Shown here piece after piece: positions 25,541-38,300 of a stretch of 64,000 bases of DNA. Numbering within the stretch: the first letter of the stretch is position 1; every line of letters starts with the position of its first letter. The notes under the pieces are model-generated. The model was not told where the DNA came from. It was given only the letters and a program-made list of their open reading frames with translations, and searched no databases. The stretch lies in NCBI GenBank assembly GCA_964057225.1, contig OZ059895.1, positions 12,586,001-12,650,000 on the forward strand, written 5' to 3'. The DNA comes from Auanema rhodensis. Its lineage: Eukaryota; Nematoda; Chromadorea; Rhabditida; Rhabditidae. Position numbers and translations under genes: made by a program.

Positions 25541-28392
25541 ATGAGTACCAAGTACTTCTCTCTTACGAAAGTTGTTGAATTGTTGAACTCAAAAAGGTAA
25601 GATGTTTCCTTATTTTTTTCATTCATTTTTCAAATTATTTATTATTGTAGTCAAAAGGATTCTTTGGAAGTATTTCCAAATTTAAAAGAAATGAAAGCAG
25701 GGAAACTAATTTTTACTGTGTCGAGGGAAAACATCAGTACTCTTGCTAGCATTACTCGTGATTGTTTTGCACCCTGGACCGGCAATTGTAACATAGCGAA
25801 TATGTGCTATACATATGTATATTTATTTATTTTGTTCCAGTCAATAATAAACGGTTCACTACCACCACAGATAAGGCATGTTTATATTATGAAGATGGGA
25901 AATTCTTGGAGAATGACAATGGAAGTAATATTATTTTAAAAATTTTTAGGAATGATCACCGAGAGTTTCCAGCTTTCTATAGAGAAGTGTGAAAACGTAT
26001 CTTAATAATAATATAAAAATAAAATTCAGATTTACTACGTATTGAACAATCAAGAGTTATTTTCAGATGTTCTTTACGTATATACTAGTGAGGTATTCAA
26101 TATTTAATAATTATTAATGCTTTGTTGTTATATCTTAAGTTCAATTTTACCATACCGGAAAGAAACGTTAAGAGAAGGCTTGATCCAGCAGACTCCGAAC
26201 ATGCAAAAGAAGTTCTAAAATTTAGAACCACCCGAGAAGCTCATAATATGCTTCAGGATGAAGGTATGACAATTTCCAGAAAAACAGTTAGTTTACTAAA
26301 AACGTTATTTAACTTTCTACTACTTTTAAGTTGAGCAGTTTAAGCCGTAGCGTTAAAGACCATGTTAAAACCCGTCAGGGTAGAAAAAGTCCAATTGATT
26401 TTTATTCAATTATGGATAGATATTTAGCTCAGATACACCCTGAAGAAAAATTAGATAAGCCTATTATAGAAAAACATGGTATTTTTCTTTGCAGATCGTA
26501 CCGAAATTTAAGATTTATATTTGAAGTCGATGGTTCTTTGAAAGTTCGAGTACTTATTGGTTATCCTGTAGCAGTAACCTGTTTTTCACGTGCCCTTCCG
26601 ACTAAAGAAGATTTAGAAAATCATCACATAGCAGTAAAAAAGTTGAATTTTATGGACAAAGAAGATCGAGACAATTATTTCGGTTAGCTCTTCTAAATTT
26701 ATTGTCATTTTATAATAGTCTTATAGCTTCATTTCTTTCAACAACAAACGAAAGTGGAAGTTTACCAGTTGTAGGATCATGTGTCATGATAGACACAACA
26801 TTCTCGCTTTGTACATCTGAATATGTCACTCTCGTGTTAGGTGTTAGTGAAACTTTCAAGTTAGTGGCTGATCAAAATCTAATTAAACATTAATTACTAG
26901 ATCGCGTACATCCGGGAAAAGTTCATCATTGCTTCTAGCTCTTATGATTCATTCTCGTAAAGAAAATGAGGATCACGAAAATTTTAGTCACTTTCTTAAT
27001 TCATTGTTTAAAGAGTATGGAAATGACAGAACCGTAGGATTATTAGTCCACGACGGTGAAAGCAGTTTTAGTAATTACAATACGGTATTGTCAAGAGAGA
27101 GCTTATAAAAAAAATATTTTTAGGGTTCCTACTTCAAAGATGCATTATTGATTCGCTGCGATTTACATAGGATAGATAATTTGAAAGATGTTCTGAAGGA
27201 CGACGTGTATGACTTTGAAACAGTTAAAATAGCATTGTGGGGCGAGAAAAAAACAGTATTATATTTTGAAGAAAAATAAATAAAACCAAGTTTTTCAGAG
27301 AAACGGAAATCAGGTTCTCAAAAGAGGTATTCTTGATTCGTTAAATAAAACAGAATTTTCACAAAGCATGATCAGATATATTTCTTCTTTGAACGATGGG
27401 AAGCTTAAATCTTGGTTTACTTTTACTTTTTATCATGTTGACGTTCATTTACTTAGGCTCACATCAAATTTTGATAATTTGTTTACATTTAACAGTATGT
27501 TCTCAAAATTGTTAGCTGGATGGCCGGTTCAGTTTTTGTCCTCGAATATCATTGAAGCAAAAAATGCTCATATAAAAATGTTGATTGATCATAAAAAACC
27601 AGCGCAAAAAATACTTGACGATTTTTTGCGATGCCATAAAGGTAAGATAACAATGATAATTCATCTAACTTACCCGTTTAGAGGAAATCCAGGAATGTGT
27701 TCGAGCAATCACGGGAGTACCTTCAAAACTTCTAACCGGAAATTCTTTCACCGCCTATGAATGGGCAAACATGAGCATATCAAAAAAAAGAGAAGTGTTC
27801 ACTATATTTGGTTTACAAAGTCTAATGCCAGGAGATATTCTCGAAAACGTTCCTAGTTTTCTACTACCGGGTATTTTTCTGATATAATATATGATATGAA
27901 TTAATTAAAAGTTATAGCTGGTAAAAATAACAGAGAAAATGTAATTCAATCCGTGGCAAACTTAACAGTTAAATCGGTGGACAATTGTTTTTTTCTTCTG
28001 AACAGGGAAAGAAAATTTGAGTTAGTTATAATATTCAATATTCACTTGTAGTGTTAACAGATGTTCTTACGCAACTCTCGATGATGATGAACTAGTTTGT
28101 TTTCACTTTTCTTGCAAGAAAAAGTCTTTGAGGCTATGCATTCATCTGTAAAACTATCTCCAATTATTTTCATTGTTCCGAAAACTTTAGGATAGCTGTA
28201 TACATATTCATGGAGCCCATTCAAAAAGAAAAAGTTCTGAAGAAAAGGCAAGAAAAAATTAACGAAATTTCTTGTGTTAATCTTATGAGAATTCAAATGC
28301 ATCCCAGTAACGGAACCAAATTTCGAAAACGTAAAGGAAAACAGTTCAGTCAGAATAATTATAGCAGACGCTTTGCAGGACTGGTAGAGTAA
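25541..28392 (+). CDS. MULE transposase, multi-exon (gene model approximate)
   Basis: Predicted DDE transposase. The likely start is ATG at 25541. An exon to 25596 is followed by GTAAG...TTGTAG (25597-25650), and similar short introns are likely at 25788-25840, about 26287-26330, around 26686-26720, around 26830-26900 and around 27642-27680. The family signature is visible across exons: first catalytic Asp in IDTTF (26792), second Asp in VHDGESSF (27052), a Cys-x2-His motif RCDLHR (27156-27167), and a likely catalytic Glu in SSNIIEAKNAH (27553). This Asp-Asp-CxxH-Glu order is that of MULE transposases. The last exon (28210-28392) is very basic and ends inside the right TIR. Stops between exons are explained by introns, but RNA evidence is needed to exclude real frameshifts. 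Confidence 0.6.
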
Positions 28393-28789
28393 GTTTGAAC
28401 TTATTTAACAGGGTTTTCATCTTAAAGCTATAGCACAACAGCATCATCTTTCGATTTTGAAGATAAGGACATCAACGATACATACCAACAGGACAGTGAC
28501 TAATATATTCAAAATTTTTGAATTTAATATTGTGTTAGAAAGAATGTTTGATATAAATATGAATTTAGAGTTTAAAAAACCTATCGAAACATAACAAAAG
28601 TTAAGTGGAATTATACATTCCGTAAAAGTAGTATGTGTTCAAAATGATTGTCTACGTAATTAAAGAGTCCGTAGATGTAATATGTACACGATCCTATTTA
28701 TTCATTTTCCCGTACTTGTATCAAACGGTCCGCACAAGTAGTATGTACGCAATCCCGCCTATACATTTCTCCGTACTTGTAGAAAGGCC
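28315..28789 (-). repeat. MULE right terminal inverted repeat
   Basis: Mirror of 24941-25415. It contains the last ~26 codons and stop of the transposase, so the protein C-terminus is encoded within the repeat. Confidence 0.9.
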
Positions 28790-28905
28790 TACGACCATAC
28801 CACGTTGAAAGTACGCCATCCCGTCCGATCTGGCAAGTCAAGCAACGTTGGGCCCGGTTAGTACTTGGATCGGAGACGGCTTGGGAATCCCGGGTGCCGT
28901 AAGCT
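28787..28905 (+). rRNA. 5S rRNA, right array copy 1, abutting the MULE
   Basis: 119 nt. The 5' end is GCC instead of GCT (T3C) because the MULE end overlaps it, the mirror of the copy at 24825-24943 but without that copy's C67T. Confidence 0.87.
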
Positions 28906-29315
28906 TTTCAAATTTTTTTAACGATCATACCACGTTGAAAGTACGCAATGCAGCTGATTTTCAATTTTATCTCTTCCGTAACAAATGTTTTTAATTTTCC
29001 AGCAGTTTTACTTAGATAGCTCAACCCAAGGCATCAAAATATCTTCAATCTTATTTCTATATTACAGTTATAAACCAGTAGTTTATGAACCTTCATCTTA
29101 ACTTTACTGTTTCTATCTATTTCCTATTGAAACAAACATTGTTTTAACACTATACAACTGTGAAACCTTTTTTATTTTATTGTATTTGGATCTCATAAGA
29201 TTTGATATCATCGAGGGATTTAGATGTAACGTAGAAAATTACATAACTAACATGAAATTGGAAAAAAAACAATAACGAGGATAAGTATGTAAATCATTGA
29301 ATATCAGGTATTTTC

Positions 29316-29434
29316 GCTTACGACCATACCACGTTGAAAGTACGCCATCCCGTCCGATCTGGCAAGTCAAGCAACGTTGGGCCCGGTTAGTACTTGGATC
29401 GGAGACGGCTTGGGAATCCCGGGTGCCGTAAGCT
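29316..29434 (+). rRNA. 5S rRNA, right array copy 2
   Basis: Identical to the reference copy at 139-257. Confidence 0.97.
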
Positions 29435-30243
29435 TTTCAAATTTTTTTAACGATCATACCACGTTGAAAGTACGCAATGCAGCTGATTTTCAATTTTATC
29501 TCTTCCGTAACAAATGTTTTTAATTTTCCAGCAGTTTTACTTAGATAGCTCAACCCAAGGCATCAAAATATCTTCAATCTTATTTCTATATTACAGTTAT
29601 AAACCAGTAGTTTATGAACCTTCATCTTAACTTTACTGTTTCTATCTATTTCCTATTGAAACAAACATTGTTCAAACACTATACAACTGTGAAACCTTTT
29701 TTAATTTATTGTATTTGGAGCTCATAAGATTTGATATTATCGAGGAATTTAGATGTAACGTAGAAAATTACATAACTAACATGAAATTGGAAAAAAAACA
29801 ATAACGAGGATAAGTATGTAAATCATTGAATATCAGAATTTTTCGCTTACGACCATACCACGTTGAAAGTACGCCATGCAGCTGATTTTCAATTTTATCT
29901 CTTCCGTAACAAATGTTTTTAATTTTCCAGCAGTTTTACTTAGATAGCTCAACCCAAGGCATCAAAATATCTTCAATCTTATTTCTATATTACAGTTATA
30001 AACCAGTAGTTTATGAACCTTCATCTTAACTTTACTGTTTCTATCTATTTCCTATTGAAACAAACATTGTTTTAACACTATACAACTGTGAAACCTTTTT
30101 TAATTTATTGTATTTGGATCTCATAAGATTTGATATCATCGAGGGATTTAGATGTAACGTAGAAAATTACATAACTAACATGAAATTGGAAAAAAAACAA
30201 TAACGAGGATAAGTATGTAAATCATTGAATATCAGGTATTTTC

Positions 30244-30362
30244 GCTTACGACCATACCACGTTGAAAGTACGCCATCCCGTCCGATCTGGCAAGTCAAGC
30301 AACGTTGGGCCCGGTTAGTACTTGGATCGGAGACGGCTTGGGAATCCCGGGTGCCGTAAGCT
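30244..30362 (+). rRNA. 5S rRNA, right array copy 3
   Basis: Identical to the reference copy. Confidence 0.97.
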
Positions 30363-31171
30363 TTTCAAATTTTTTTAACGATCATACCACGTTGAAAGTA
30401 CGCAATGCAGCTGATTTTCAATTTTATCTCTTCCGTAACAAATGTTTTTAATTTTCCAGCAGTTTTACTTAGATAGCTCAACCCAAGGCATCAAAATATC
30501 TTCAATCTTATTTCTATATTACAGTTATAAACCAGTAGTTTATGAACCTTCATCTTAACTTTACTGTTTCTATCTATTTCCTATTGAAACAAACATTGTT
30601 TTAACACTATACAACTGTGAAACCTTTTTTAATTTATTGTATTTGGAGCTCATAAGATTTGATATCATCGAGGAATTTAGATGTAACGTAGAAAATTACA
30701 TAACTAACATGAAATTGAAAAAAAAACAATAACGAGGATAAGTATGTAAATCATTGAATATCAGATTTTTTCGCTCACGACCATACCACGTTGAAAGTAC
30801 GCCATGCAGCTGATTTTCAATTTTATCTCTTCCGTAACAAATGTTTTTAATTTTCCAGCAGTTTTACTTAGATAGCTCAACCCAAGGCATCAAAATATCT
30901 TCAATCTTATTTCTATATTACAGTTATAAACCAGTAGTTTATGAACCTTCATCTTAACTTTACTGTTTCTATCTATTTCCTATTGAAACAAACATTGTTT
31001 TAACACTATACAACTGTGAAACCTTTTTTAATTTATTGTATTTGGATCTCATAAGATTTGATATCATCGAGGGATTTAGATGTAACGTAGAAAATTACAT
31101 AACTAACATGAAATTGGAAAAAAAACAATAACGAGGATAAGTATGTAAATCATTGAATATCAGGTATTTTC

Positions 31172-31290
31172 GCTTACGACCATACCACGTTGAAAGTACG
31201 CCATCCCGTCCGATCTGGCAAGTCAAGCAACGTTGGGCCCGGTTAGTACTTGGATCGGAGACGGCTTGGGAATCCCGGGTGCCGTAAGCT
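31172..31290 (+). rRNA. 5S rRNA, right array copy 4
   Basis: Coding part identical to the reference. The downstream partial 5S duplicate reads CGCC instead of the usual CGCA, a sign of exchange between the two related segments. Confidence 0.97.
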
Positions 31291-32498
31291 TTTCAAATTT
31301 TTTTAACGATCATACCACGTTGAAAGTACGCCATGCAGCTGATTTTCAATTTTATCTCTTCCGTAACAAATGTTTTTAATTTTCCAGCAGTTTTACTTAG
31401 ATAGCTCAACCCAAGGCATCAAAATATCTTCAATCTTATTTCTATATTACAGTTATAAACCAGTAGTTTATGAACCTTCATCTTAACTTTACTGTTTCTA
31501 TCTATTTCCTATTGAAACAAACATTGTTTTAACACTATACAACTGTGAAACCTTTTTTAATTTATTGTATTTGGAGCTCATAAGATTTGATATCATCGAG
31601 GAATTTAGATGTAACGTAGAAAATTACATAACTAACATGAAATTGAAAAAAAAACAATAACGAGGATAAGTATGTAAATCATTGAATATCAGATTTTTTC
31701 GCTCACGACCATACCACGTTGAAAGTACGCCATGCAGCTGATTTTCAATTTTATCTCTTCCGTAACAAATGTTTTTAATTTTCCAGCAGTTTTACTTAGA
31801 TAGCTCAACCCAAGGCATCAAAATATCTTCAATCTTATTTCTATATTACAGTTATAAACCAGTAGTTTATGAACCTTCATCTTAACTTTACTGTTTCTAT
31901 CTATTTCCTATTGAAACAAACATTGTTTTAACACTATACAACTGTGAAACCTTTTTTAATTTATTGTATTTGGAGCTCATAAGATTTGATATCATCGAGG
32001 AATTTAGATGTAACGTAGAAAATTACATAACTAACATGAAATTGAAAAAAAAACAATAACGAGGATAAGTATGTAAATCATTGAATATCAGATTTTTTCG
32101 CTCACGATCATACCACGTTGAAAGTACGCCATGCAGCTGATTTTCAATTTTATCTCTTCCGTAACAAATGTTTTTAATTTTCCAGCAGTTTTACTTAGAT
32201 AGCTCAACCCAAGGCATCAAAATATCTTCAATCTTATTTCTATATTACAGTTATAAACCAGTAGTTTATGAACCTTCATCTTAACTTTACTGTTTCTATC
32301 TATTTCCTATTGAAACAAACATTGTTTTAACACTATACAACTGTGAAACCTTTTTTATTTTATTGTATTTGGATCTCATAAGATTTGATATCATCGAGGG
32401 ATTTAGATGTAACGTAGAAAATTACATAACTAACATGAAATTGGAAAAAAAACAATAACGAGGATAAGTATGTAAATCATTGAATATCAGGTATTTTC

Positions 32499-32617
32499 GC
32501 TTACGACCATACCACGTTGAAAGTACGCCATCCCGTCCGATCTGGCAAGTCAAGCAACGTTGGGCCCGGTTAGTACTTGGATCGGAGACGGCTTGGGAAT
32601 CCCGGGTGCCGTAAGCT
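32499..32617 (+). rRNA. 5S rRNA, right array copy 5
   Basis: Identical to the reference copy. Confidence 0.97.
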
Positions 32618-33924
32618 TTTCAAATTTTTTTAACGATCATACCACGTTGAAAGTACGCAATGCAGCTGATTTTCAATTTTATCTCTTCCGTAACAAATGT
32701 TTTTAATTTTCCAGCAGTTTTACTTAGATAGCTCAACCCAAGGCATCAAAATATCTTCAATCTTATTTCTATATTACAGTTATAAACCAGTAGTTTATGA
32801 ACCTTCATCTTAACTTTACTGTTTCTATCTATTTCCTATTGAAACAAACATTGTTTTAACACTATACAACTGTGAAACCTTTTTTAATTCATTGTATTTG
32901 GAGCTCATAAGATTTGATATCATCGAGGAATTTAGATGTAACGTAGAAAATTACATAACTAACATGAAATTGAAAAAAAAACAATAACGAGGATAAGTAT
33001 GTAAATCATTGAATATCAGATTTTTTCGCTCACGACCATACCACGTTGAAAGTACGCCATGCAGCTGATTTTCAATGTTATCTCTTCCGTAACAAATGTT
33101 TTTAATTTTCCAGCAGTTTTACTTAGATAGCTCAACCCAAGGCATCAAAATATCTTCAATCTTATTTCTATATTACAGTTATAAACCAGTAGTTTATGAA
33201 ACTTCATCTTAACTTTACTGTTTCTATCTATTTCCTATTGAAACAAACATTGTTTTAACACTATACAACTGTGAAACCTTTTTTAATTTATTGTATTTGG
33301 AGCTCATAAGATTTGATATCATCGAGGAATTTAGATGTAACGTAGAAAATTACATAACTAACATGAAATTGAAAAAAAAACAATAACGAGGATAAGTATG
33401 TAAATCATTGAATATCAGATTTTTTCGCTCACGACCATACCACGTTGAAAGTACGCCATGCAGCTGATTTTCAATTTTATCTCTTCCGTAACAAATGTTT
33501 TTAATTTTCCAGCAGTTTTACTTAGATAGCTCAACCCAAGGCATCAAAATATCTTCAATCTTATTTCTATATTACAGTTATAAACCAGTAGTTTATGAAC
33601 CTTCATCTTAACTTTACTGTTTCTATCTATTTCCTATTGAAACAAACATTGTTTTAACACTATACAACTGTGAAACCTTTTTTATTTTATTGTATTTGGA
33701 TCTCATAAGATTTGATATCATTGAGGGATTTAGATGTAACGTAGAAAATCACATAACTAACATGAAATTGGTGTTACATACATATCTCAAAGGAAAGCAG
33801 CTGACCATGGCAGCTGCTATTATAAAACTAATGCAGATAGTTTTTAAGCAATTCTGAGAATATTCTAGATGCACTTTTTATAAGCTTTGTAACAATTTGT
33901 GTAAACTGAGTAGGAGTTGTATGG

Positions 33925-33933
33925 ATATATAAA
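33925..33933 (+). promoter_or_regulatory. TATA box of LTR 1
   Basis: ATATATAAA about 150 bp into the LTR, the expected place for a U3 promoter. Confidence 0.6.
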
Positions 33934-33954
33934 CCTGAGTCCTCAAGACTCAGG
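33934..33954 (+). promoter_or_regulatory. Perfect hairpin just after the LTR TATA box
   Basis: CCTGAGTC and GACTCAGG pair over 8 bp around a CTCAA loop. The position near the expected transcription start would put it at the very 5' end of the element RNA. Confidence 0.5.
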
Positions 33955-35360
33955 CATCTCATTATCTCATTATCTTACTTTCTCTTTATCTTCTTTATAT
34001 TCTCTTTCTTAACTCTAGCTTTAATCTTTGTATAATTATATTATAATGCGAACAATAAACCTTTATATATTTCATCTCTTGTTTCTTATTTCACCTTACA
34101 TTACACACTTATATTCAAAATCATACTCATCTTCTCATAGTCTGTTTGGATCTCTCAACTTGGAACCATTGGGAATCCAAATGGAACGTGGAGGTTCCAC
34201 CGAGATCCTTCCTTTCGGACAGGATCTCGTAAAGGAACTCAAGCGCTACCGTCTACAACTCTTATTCATTTAAAAATCTTATCTCTCTCTTAAAGTTAGC
34301 TTATAATTCATTTTCAATTATTCATAAGAGTACTTATATCATTTATCATTCTCTCTATCCAAAATCCTATATACGAAAATTATTCAAATTCAATAATTAA
34401 CTTTTCTAAGAATTATAAGTTTATTTTCACATTTTTTGAACAAAAATAGTTAAGTTCTTTATAAAATTAATTTAGAATTAAGAAATAAAAAGAAATATTG
34501 CTTCTATACCTCTCAATCTTAATCATCTTATCATATTATCTGAATCTTCATCTTATCATACTATCTTAATCATCCTATCATACCATATTTTCATTATTTT
34601 CTTTATGTTTAAAACTATTATTCTTATGCTACTACACTGTATTCTCATAAACCCACCCCTTCCCCCCCCCCCCCCCCCGTAATTTCATAAGCAAGAAATC
34701 CCGTGTTAAACACGACAGTAAAAATATTTATTAGGCGCAGCGTATCCAAATTCCGATTACCTTAGCACCTGAAAAAAAAAACGAAAAATAATTAAACTAA
34801 TCAATAAGTTTTAACTCATACGCAAAAACCATCCCCCCCCTCGTTAAGAATAATGCCAGACACTCAAGAGACTCGAGCGGAGGCCGACACTCAGGATAAG
34901 ACGTACGCCCCATGAAATAATTAGAGAATTTTTGAATTAAAATCTGCCCCACATTGATATAAATAATAAGAGTGGTCTCGCCATCATAGAGTCAGGGAGC
35001 AGGATGCAGAAGGCAGCTGACATACCTGTGACTCAGATAGGTTAATGAGGTCTGGGAAAATGAAATGATTGCGAAAATTCTATTTTGTATCCTTGTCCCA
35101 AAAGACTGGCGAACTATTAACTTTCATTTCATGCCTTTTTCACAATATAGAACTTGTCCCTTCGAAAAGGCACACTAGTTTCAAACCTGTGTTAGACCCG
35201 GACGAGCTATATTGGTAAAGAGATTACTTGCAAGACTAGCTACCTTCATAAGAATCGCGCACACAAACCCAACATTATTCTTTACGTTTTTTTTATATAC
35301 ATATATAAAATTATTTTGGCACACGTTGGATATAACAAATTTCCTTACAGGATACCAACG

Positions 35361-38300
35361 ATGCTGCCCAATACTGGTCCAAAACCTCCGCTGGACCCTG
35401 CTGCCACTTCAAATATTATAAGAAGAAAAAGACAACCGCCCGCAACATATTCTCCCCCCTCTGCAAAACAAGCGAAGTTAAGCATTAAAACAAAGTCAAT
35501 GGTAATACATACCCCAAGACATCGCGACATTCAAAAACAATTCACCAATCCCAAATCACATGAAAAAACGAAGAAACAAAAAACAGACATAGTCGAAAGA
35601 AACACCTTAGAAAAGAAAATTATCCCAAACATTAAACCTATTCCTAAAAATATAGCAAGCAAAGGGAACCCTCAAAACCCCCCAACCAACACCATACCAA
35701 ATACAATCAACCCAATCAATCCTTTAATAGCCACCCCTAGAAGAAGCAATACACCAACCACACAAAAATCACCTACGCCCGCACTTTCTTCAACCACACC
35801 CGCAGTAAGCTCATCCCCACCTTTACGAAACTCACCTTCATCCATTGATCATTCTACATCTGGGCATTCTTCATCTCCGTCTCTTCCATCGCAAACTAAT
35901 CAAGCAAATACTTTTGTTGCAGAAAACAAAAGAATTAACCCAAGAATGGACCCAATGGACGAAGGCGCACCACTTACGCAAACCTCGGGAAGGGCACCTG
36001 TTCCAACACCTACAATCATCCCTCAACCAGCAGCGATTCCGTCCGCCATACGCGATATAAAAGCTCCACGCTACGATGGAAAAACACCATTCAACCGCTA
36101 TCTACTATACCTAGACGAACACTTCAACGCTACAAGAACAACTATGCCCGAACGTCTTCAAAGCATACAATTATTGCTAGAAGATGATCGAGCAAGAGAA
36201 GCGTACAGAAAACTCACAACCGAAGATAAGCGACTTGGATGGGACCATGTCAAGAAGCGACTCTCAGAAATGATCACACCGAAAAAACAGAGAGAACGAG
36301 CAATGCACCGCCTACATGGCTTGAAACAGTTACCAACGGAATCGGTACAAAGCTTTGCAACAAGATGTTCTAACGAAGCCTACTCGGCTATGGACATGAA
36401 CAACGAAAGTGAGCTTAACATGCTCCGATCCACCTTCACCTGGGGACTAAGACCCGAAATAAGCGAACATGTTAGCCGTCTAGACCCACCAAACTTTGAG
36501 GAAGCTTACGAAATGGCCTTACGAGAAGAACTCTTTATACAAAATAGACCACCATCGTTCGTCAACAATATGGAGAAGTCGTTCAACAACCTCAACATTC
36601 GAGACTCAAAGGACAACAATCAATACCAGAGAAACGAATCTAAGGAATTCAAAGGAACCAAACCGATGTATAATGGCAATGGCAAACCACACAACCGATA
36701 TCCGGACAGATACAACAACCAATATCGGCCTCATCAACACCAATACAGGAACCATAACTCACGATTCTCTCAAAATAAGGGATCAAGACAAAACTACTTC
36801 GACAGATCACGGAACAGAAGCCAAGAAAGACCATACTATCGAAACCGCGACCAAAACTATAGCGGACACAACAACCGGCGACAATCAAATAATCACGAAC
36901 AATACCCCTCTCAATACAATCGAAGCCAATACAACAATTATAGAAGTCGCCCGCGCAGCACCTCCAATGGACCGGAACGGTATAGAGAACGCACACAGAG
37001 CCCAGGAGTACGTTTTCAAGTCAACAACGTCACGGAAAACGAAGTACCGAACAACAAAAGAAAATCAACACCATTCCTACCCCTCTTTATCACAATTATC
37101 GCACTCATTATAAACACATGCAGTGCAGAAACAACGTACCAGTTATGCACAGGAAACAGAGGAGGAATATATGTCGAGCCGCCATCTCCAACAGCTTGCC
37201 GATTCATCGCACCAACTAATAACCATATCCAGAAGACTACAGCAGAATTGTTCATCCAAAACCTACAACCAAAAGAATGGGAAGCATGGAAATGTGCAAT
37301 TGAAACTTACCAACTCTGCATTCACGACGTTTTCTTCATCAGAGAAACTAATGTCTCACTAGCAAAAGTTTCACCAACAACACTGCAAGAATGTTCGTCA
37401 GCTATTAAAGAAAGAATATTCAACGGTACCAACCTTCAAAGAGAAGCACCAGGACTCTATGGAACTCCATTCCCACATACAACTATTACTAATGGTATAT
37501 GGAAACAGGAATGCGAACAACGTACCAGATTCATAGCTGAAAGAGGACACATGACCAGCCTACAAGACAATACAGTACTCTCAGATATATTCATAAACGA
37601 CAACGGATGCACCAGTGACAAAGGACAATGCCTAACCAACAACGCTCTCATCATATGGACCCCACCATTAGAAAAACATAGTTGCTCGTACACTTCATTA
37701 GGCTCTCACGAAGTTTTTATATCAGAAGACACCATATTGATTCCCGGAATTCAAAGTGCTTTTATTCTAAACAATAAAACACCGGAAAAAGAAGCCTCCT
37801 CATGCTTACAAAAAGATATATTTACTACAAATAGTGGAACTCTAATCTCCTTCAACTCAACCTCAAGCTTAGGACGATCAAGAAGACACGCAATCACGGA
37901 ATACCCTAAAGGATTCTTGACAGTTCATCAATACCCCTCGCTAAGATATTCAGCCAGCAAAACTGGAACTATTCTACTATATACAACCTATATTCAACGA
38001 AAAAGACTTGACATACATTACAATCTCAATAACATAACAAATATGTTACCTAAGTATATCGCAATCTTCAAATACCTAGGTATAAATTTTGATGTTATCA
38101 AAAATCGTCTTATATGGCACAAATATGAAGACGTCAACATAGCCATTCTACACGCCCTAGGAGAAGCAGAAATAAGAGAAGCAACAAAAATCGCGATCGA
38201 TAATCTATCGTATAAGGAACTTACGCAAAAACTTAGCAAACGGATCACAATTAAGGATTTTAAGAAGATACTACCAACCAAAACAGGAGACTACTATGAA

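Larger units (their letters stand above)
24941..28789 (+). mobile_element. Mutator-like (MULE) DNA transposon
   Basis: A 3849-bp element with 475-bp terminal inverted repeats (24941-25415 and 28315-28789; only a few mismatches) around one multi-exon transposase gene on the plus strand. Long TIRs together with the transposase motifs fit the MULE superfamily. Both outer edges abut the 5' end of a 5S gene, and these flanking genes point away from the element. Because the flanks are inverted copies of each other, a direct target-site duplication (9 bp is usual for Mutator) cannot be seen. The few TIR mismatches suggest a recent insertion. Confidence 0.8.
28787..33771 (+). repeat. Tandem 5S rDNA array, right block (inverted)
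   Basis: The same repeat family as 1-24940 but on the opposite strand: five gene-bearing units and six gene-less units (5S remnants near 29850, 30770, 31700, 32103, 33030 and 33430). It begins at the MULE and ends abruptly inside a spacer at 33771, where an LTR starts. The unit order at 31172-32617 (gene, short unit with GCTCACGACC, short unit with GCTCACGATC, gene) matches 139-1584 on the minus strand. Confidence 0.95.
33772..35360 (+). other. 5' LTR and untranslated leader of retroelement 1
   Basis: No convincing protein gene. The LTR starts at 33772 with TG. Its 3' boundary cannot be fixed without the lost 3' LTR; a candidate is the ACA at 34715-34717, but I found no clear tRNA primer-binding site after it. 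The stretch holds a TATA box, a hairpin, a T/C-rich segment, a GC-richer patch at 34147-34260, a run of 17 C at 34662-34678, and TTCCTTACAG just before the gag start (35341-35350), which looks like a splice acceptor. Confidence 0.6.

Noticed and set aside
24941..28789. Whole inverted structure as an assembly fold-back
   Set aside because: The TIRs differ at several bases, the two adjacent 5S genes differ (C67T only on the left), and unit order differs after the first few units. Not fully excluded without long reads.
33716..33771. LTR 1 insertion as another Pol III-start-targeted event
   Set aside because: The junction lies about 54 bp upstream of where the next 5S would start, so it does not share the 2-5 bp offset of the other LTR family.
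34028..34273. 81-codon frame in the LTR/leader of retroelement 1
   Set aside because: No recognisable domain, and it lies in presumed untranslated LTR sequence.
34662..34678. Run of 17 C as the polypurine tract of an opposite-strand element
   Set aside because: No LTR start follows in the required position on either strand; it is probably a simple repeat in the leader.
36496..37113. 205-codon frame overlapping Gag in another frame
   Set aside because: Its low-complexity Thr/Asn composition is a shadow of the Arg/Asn/Gln-rich Gag tract; no second homologue is visible.
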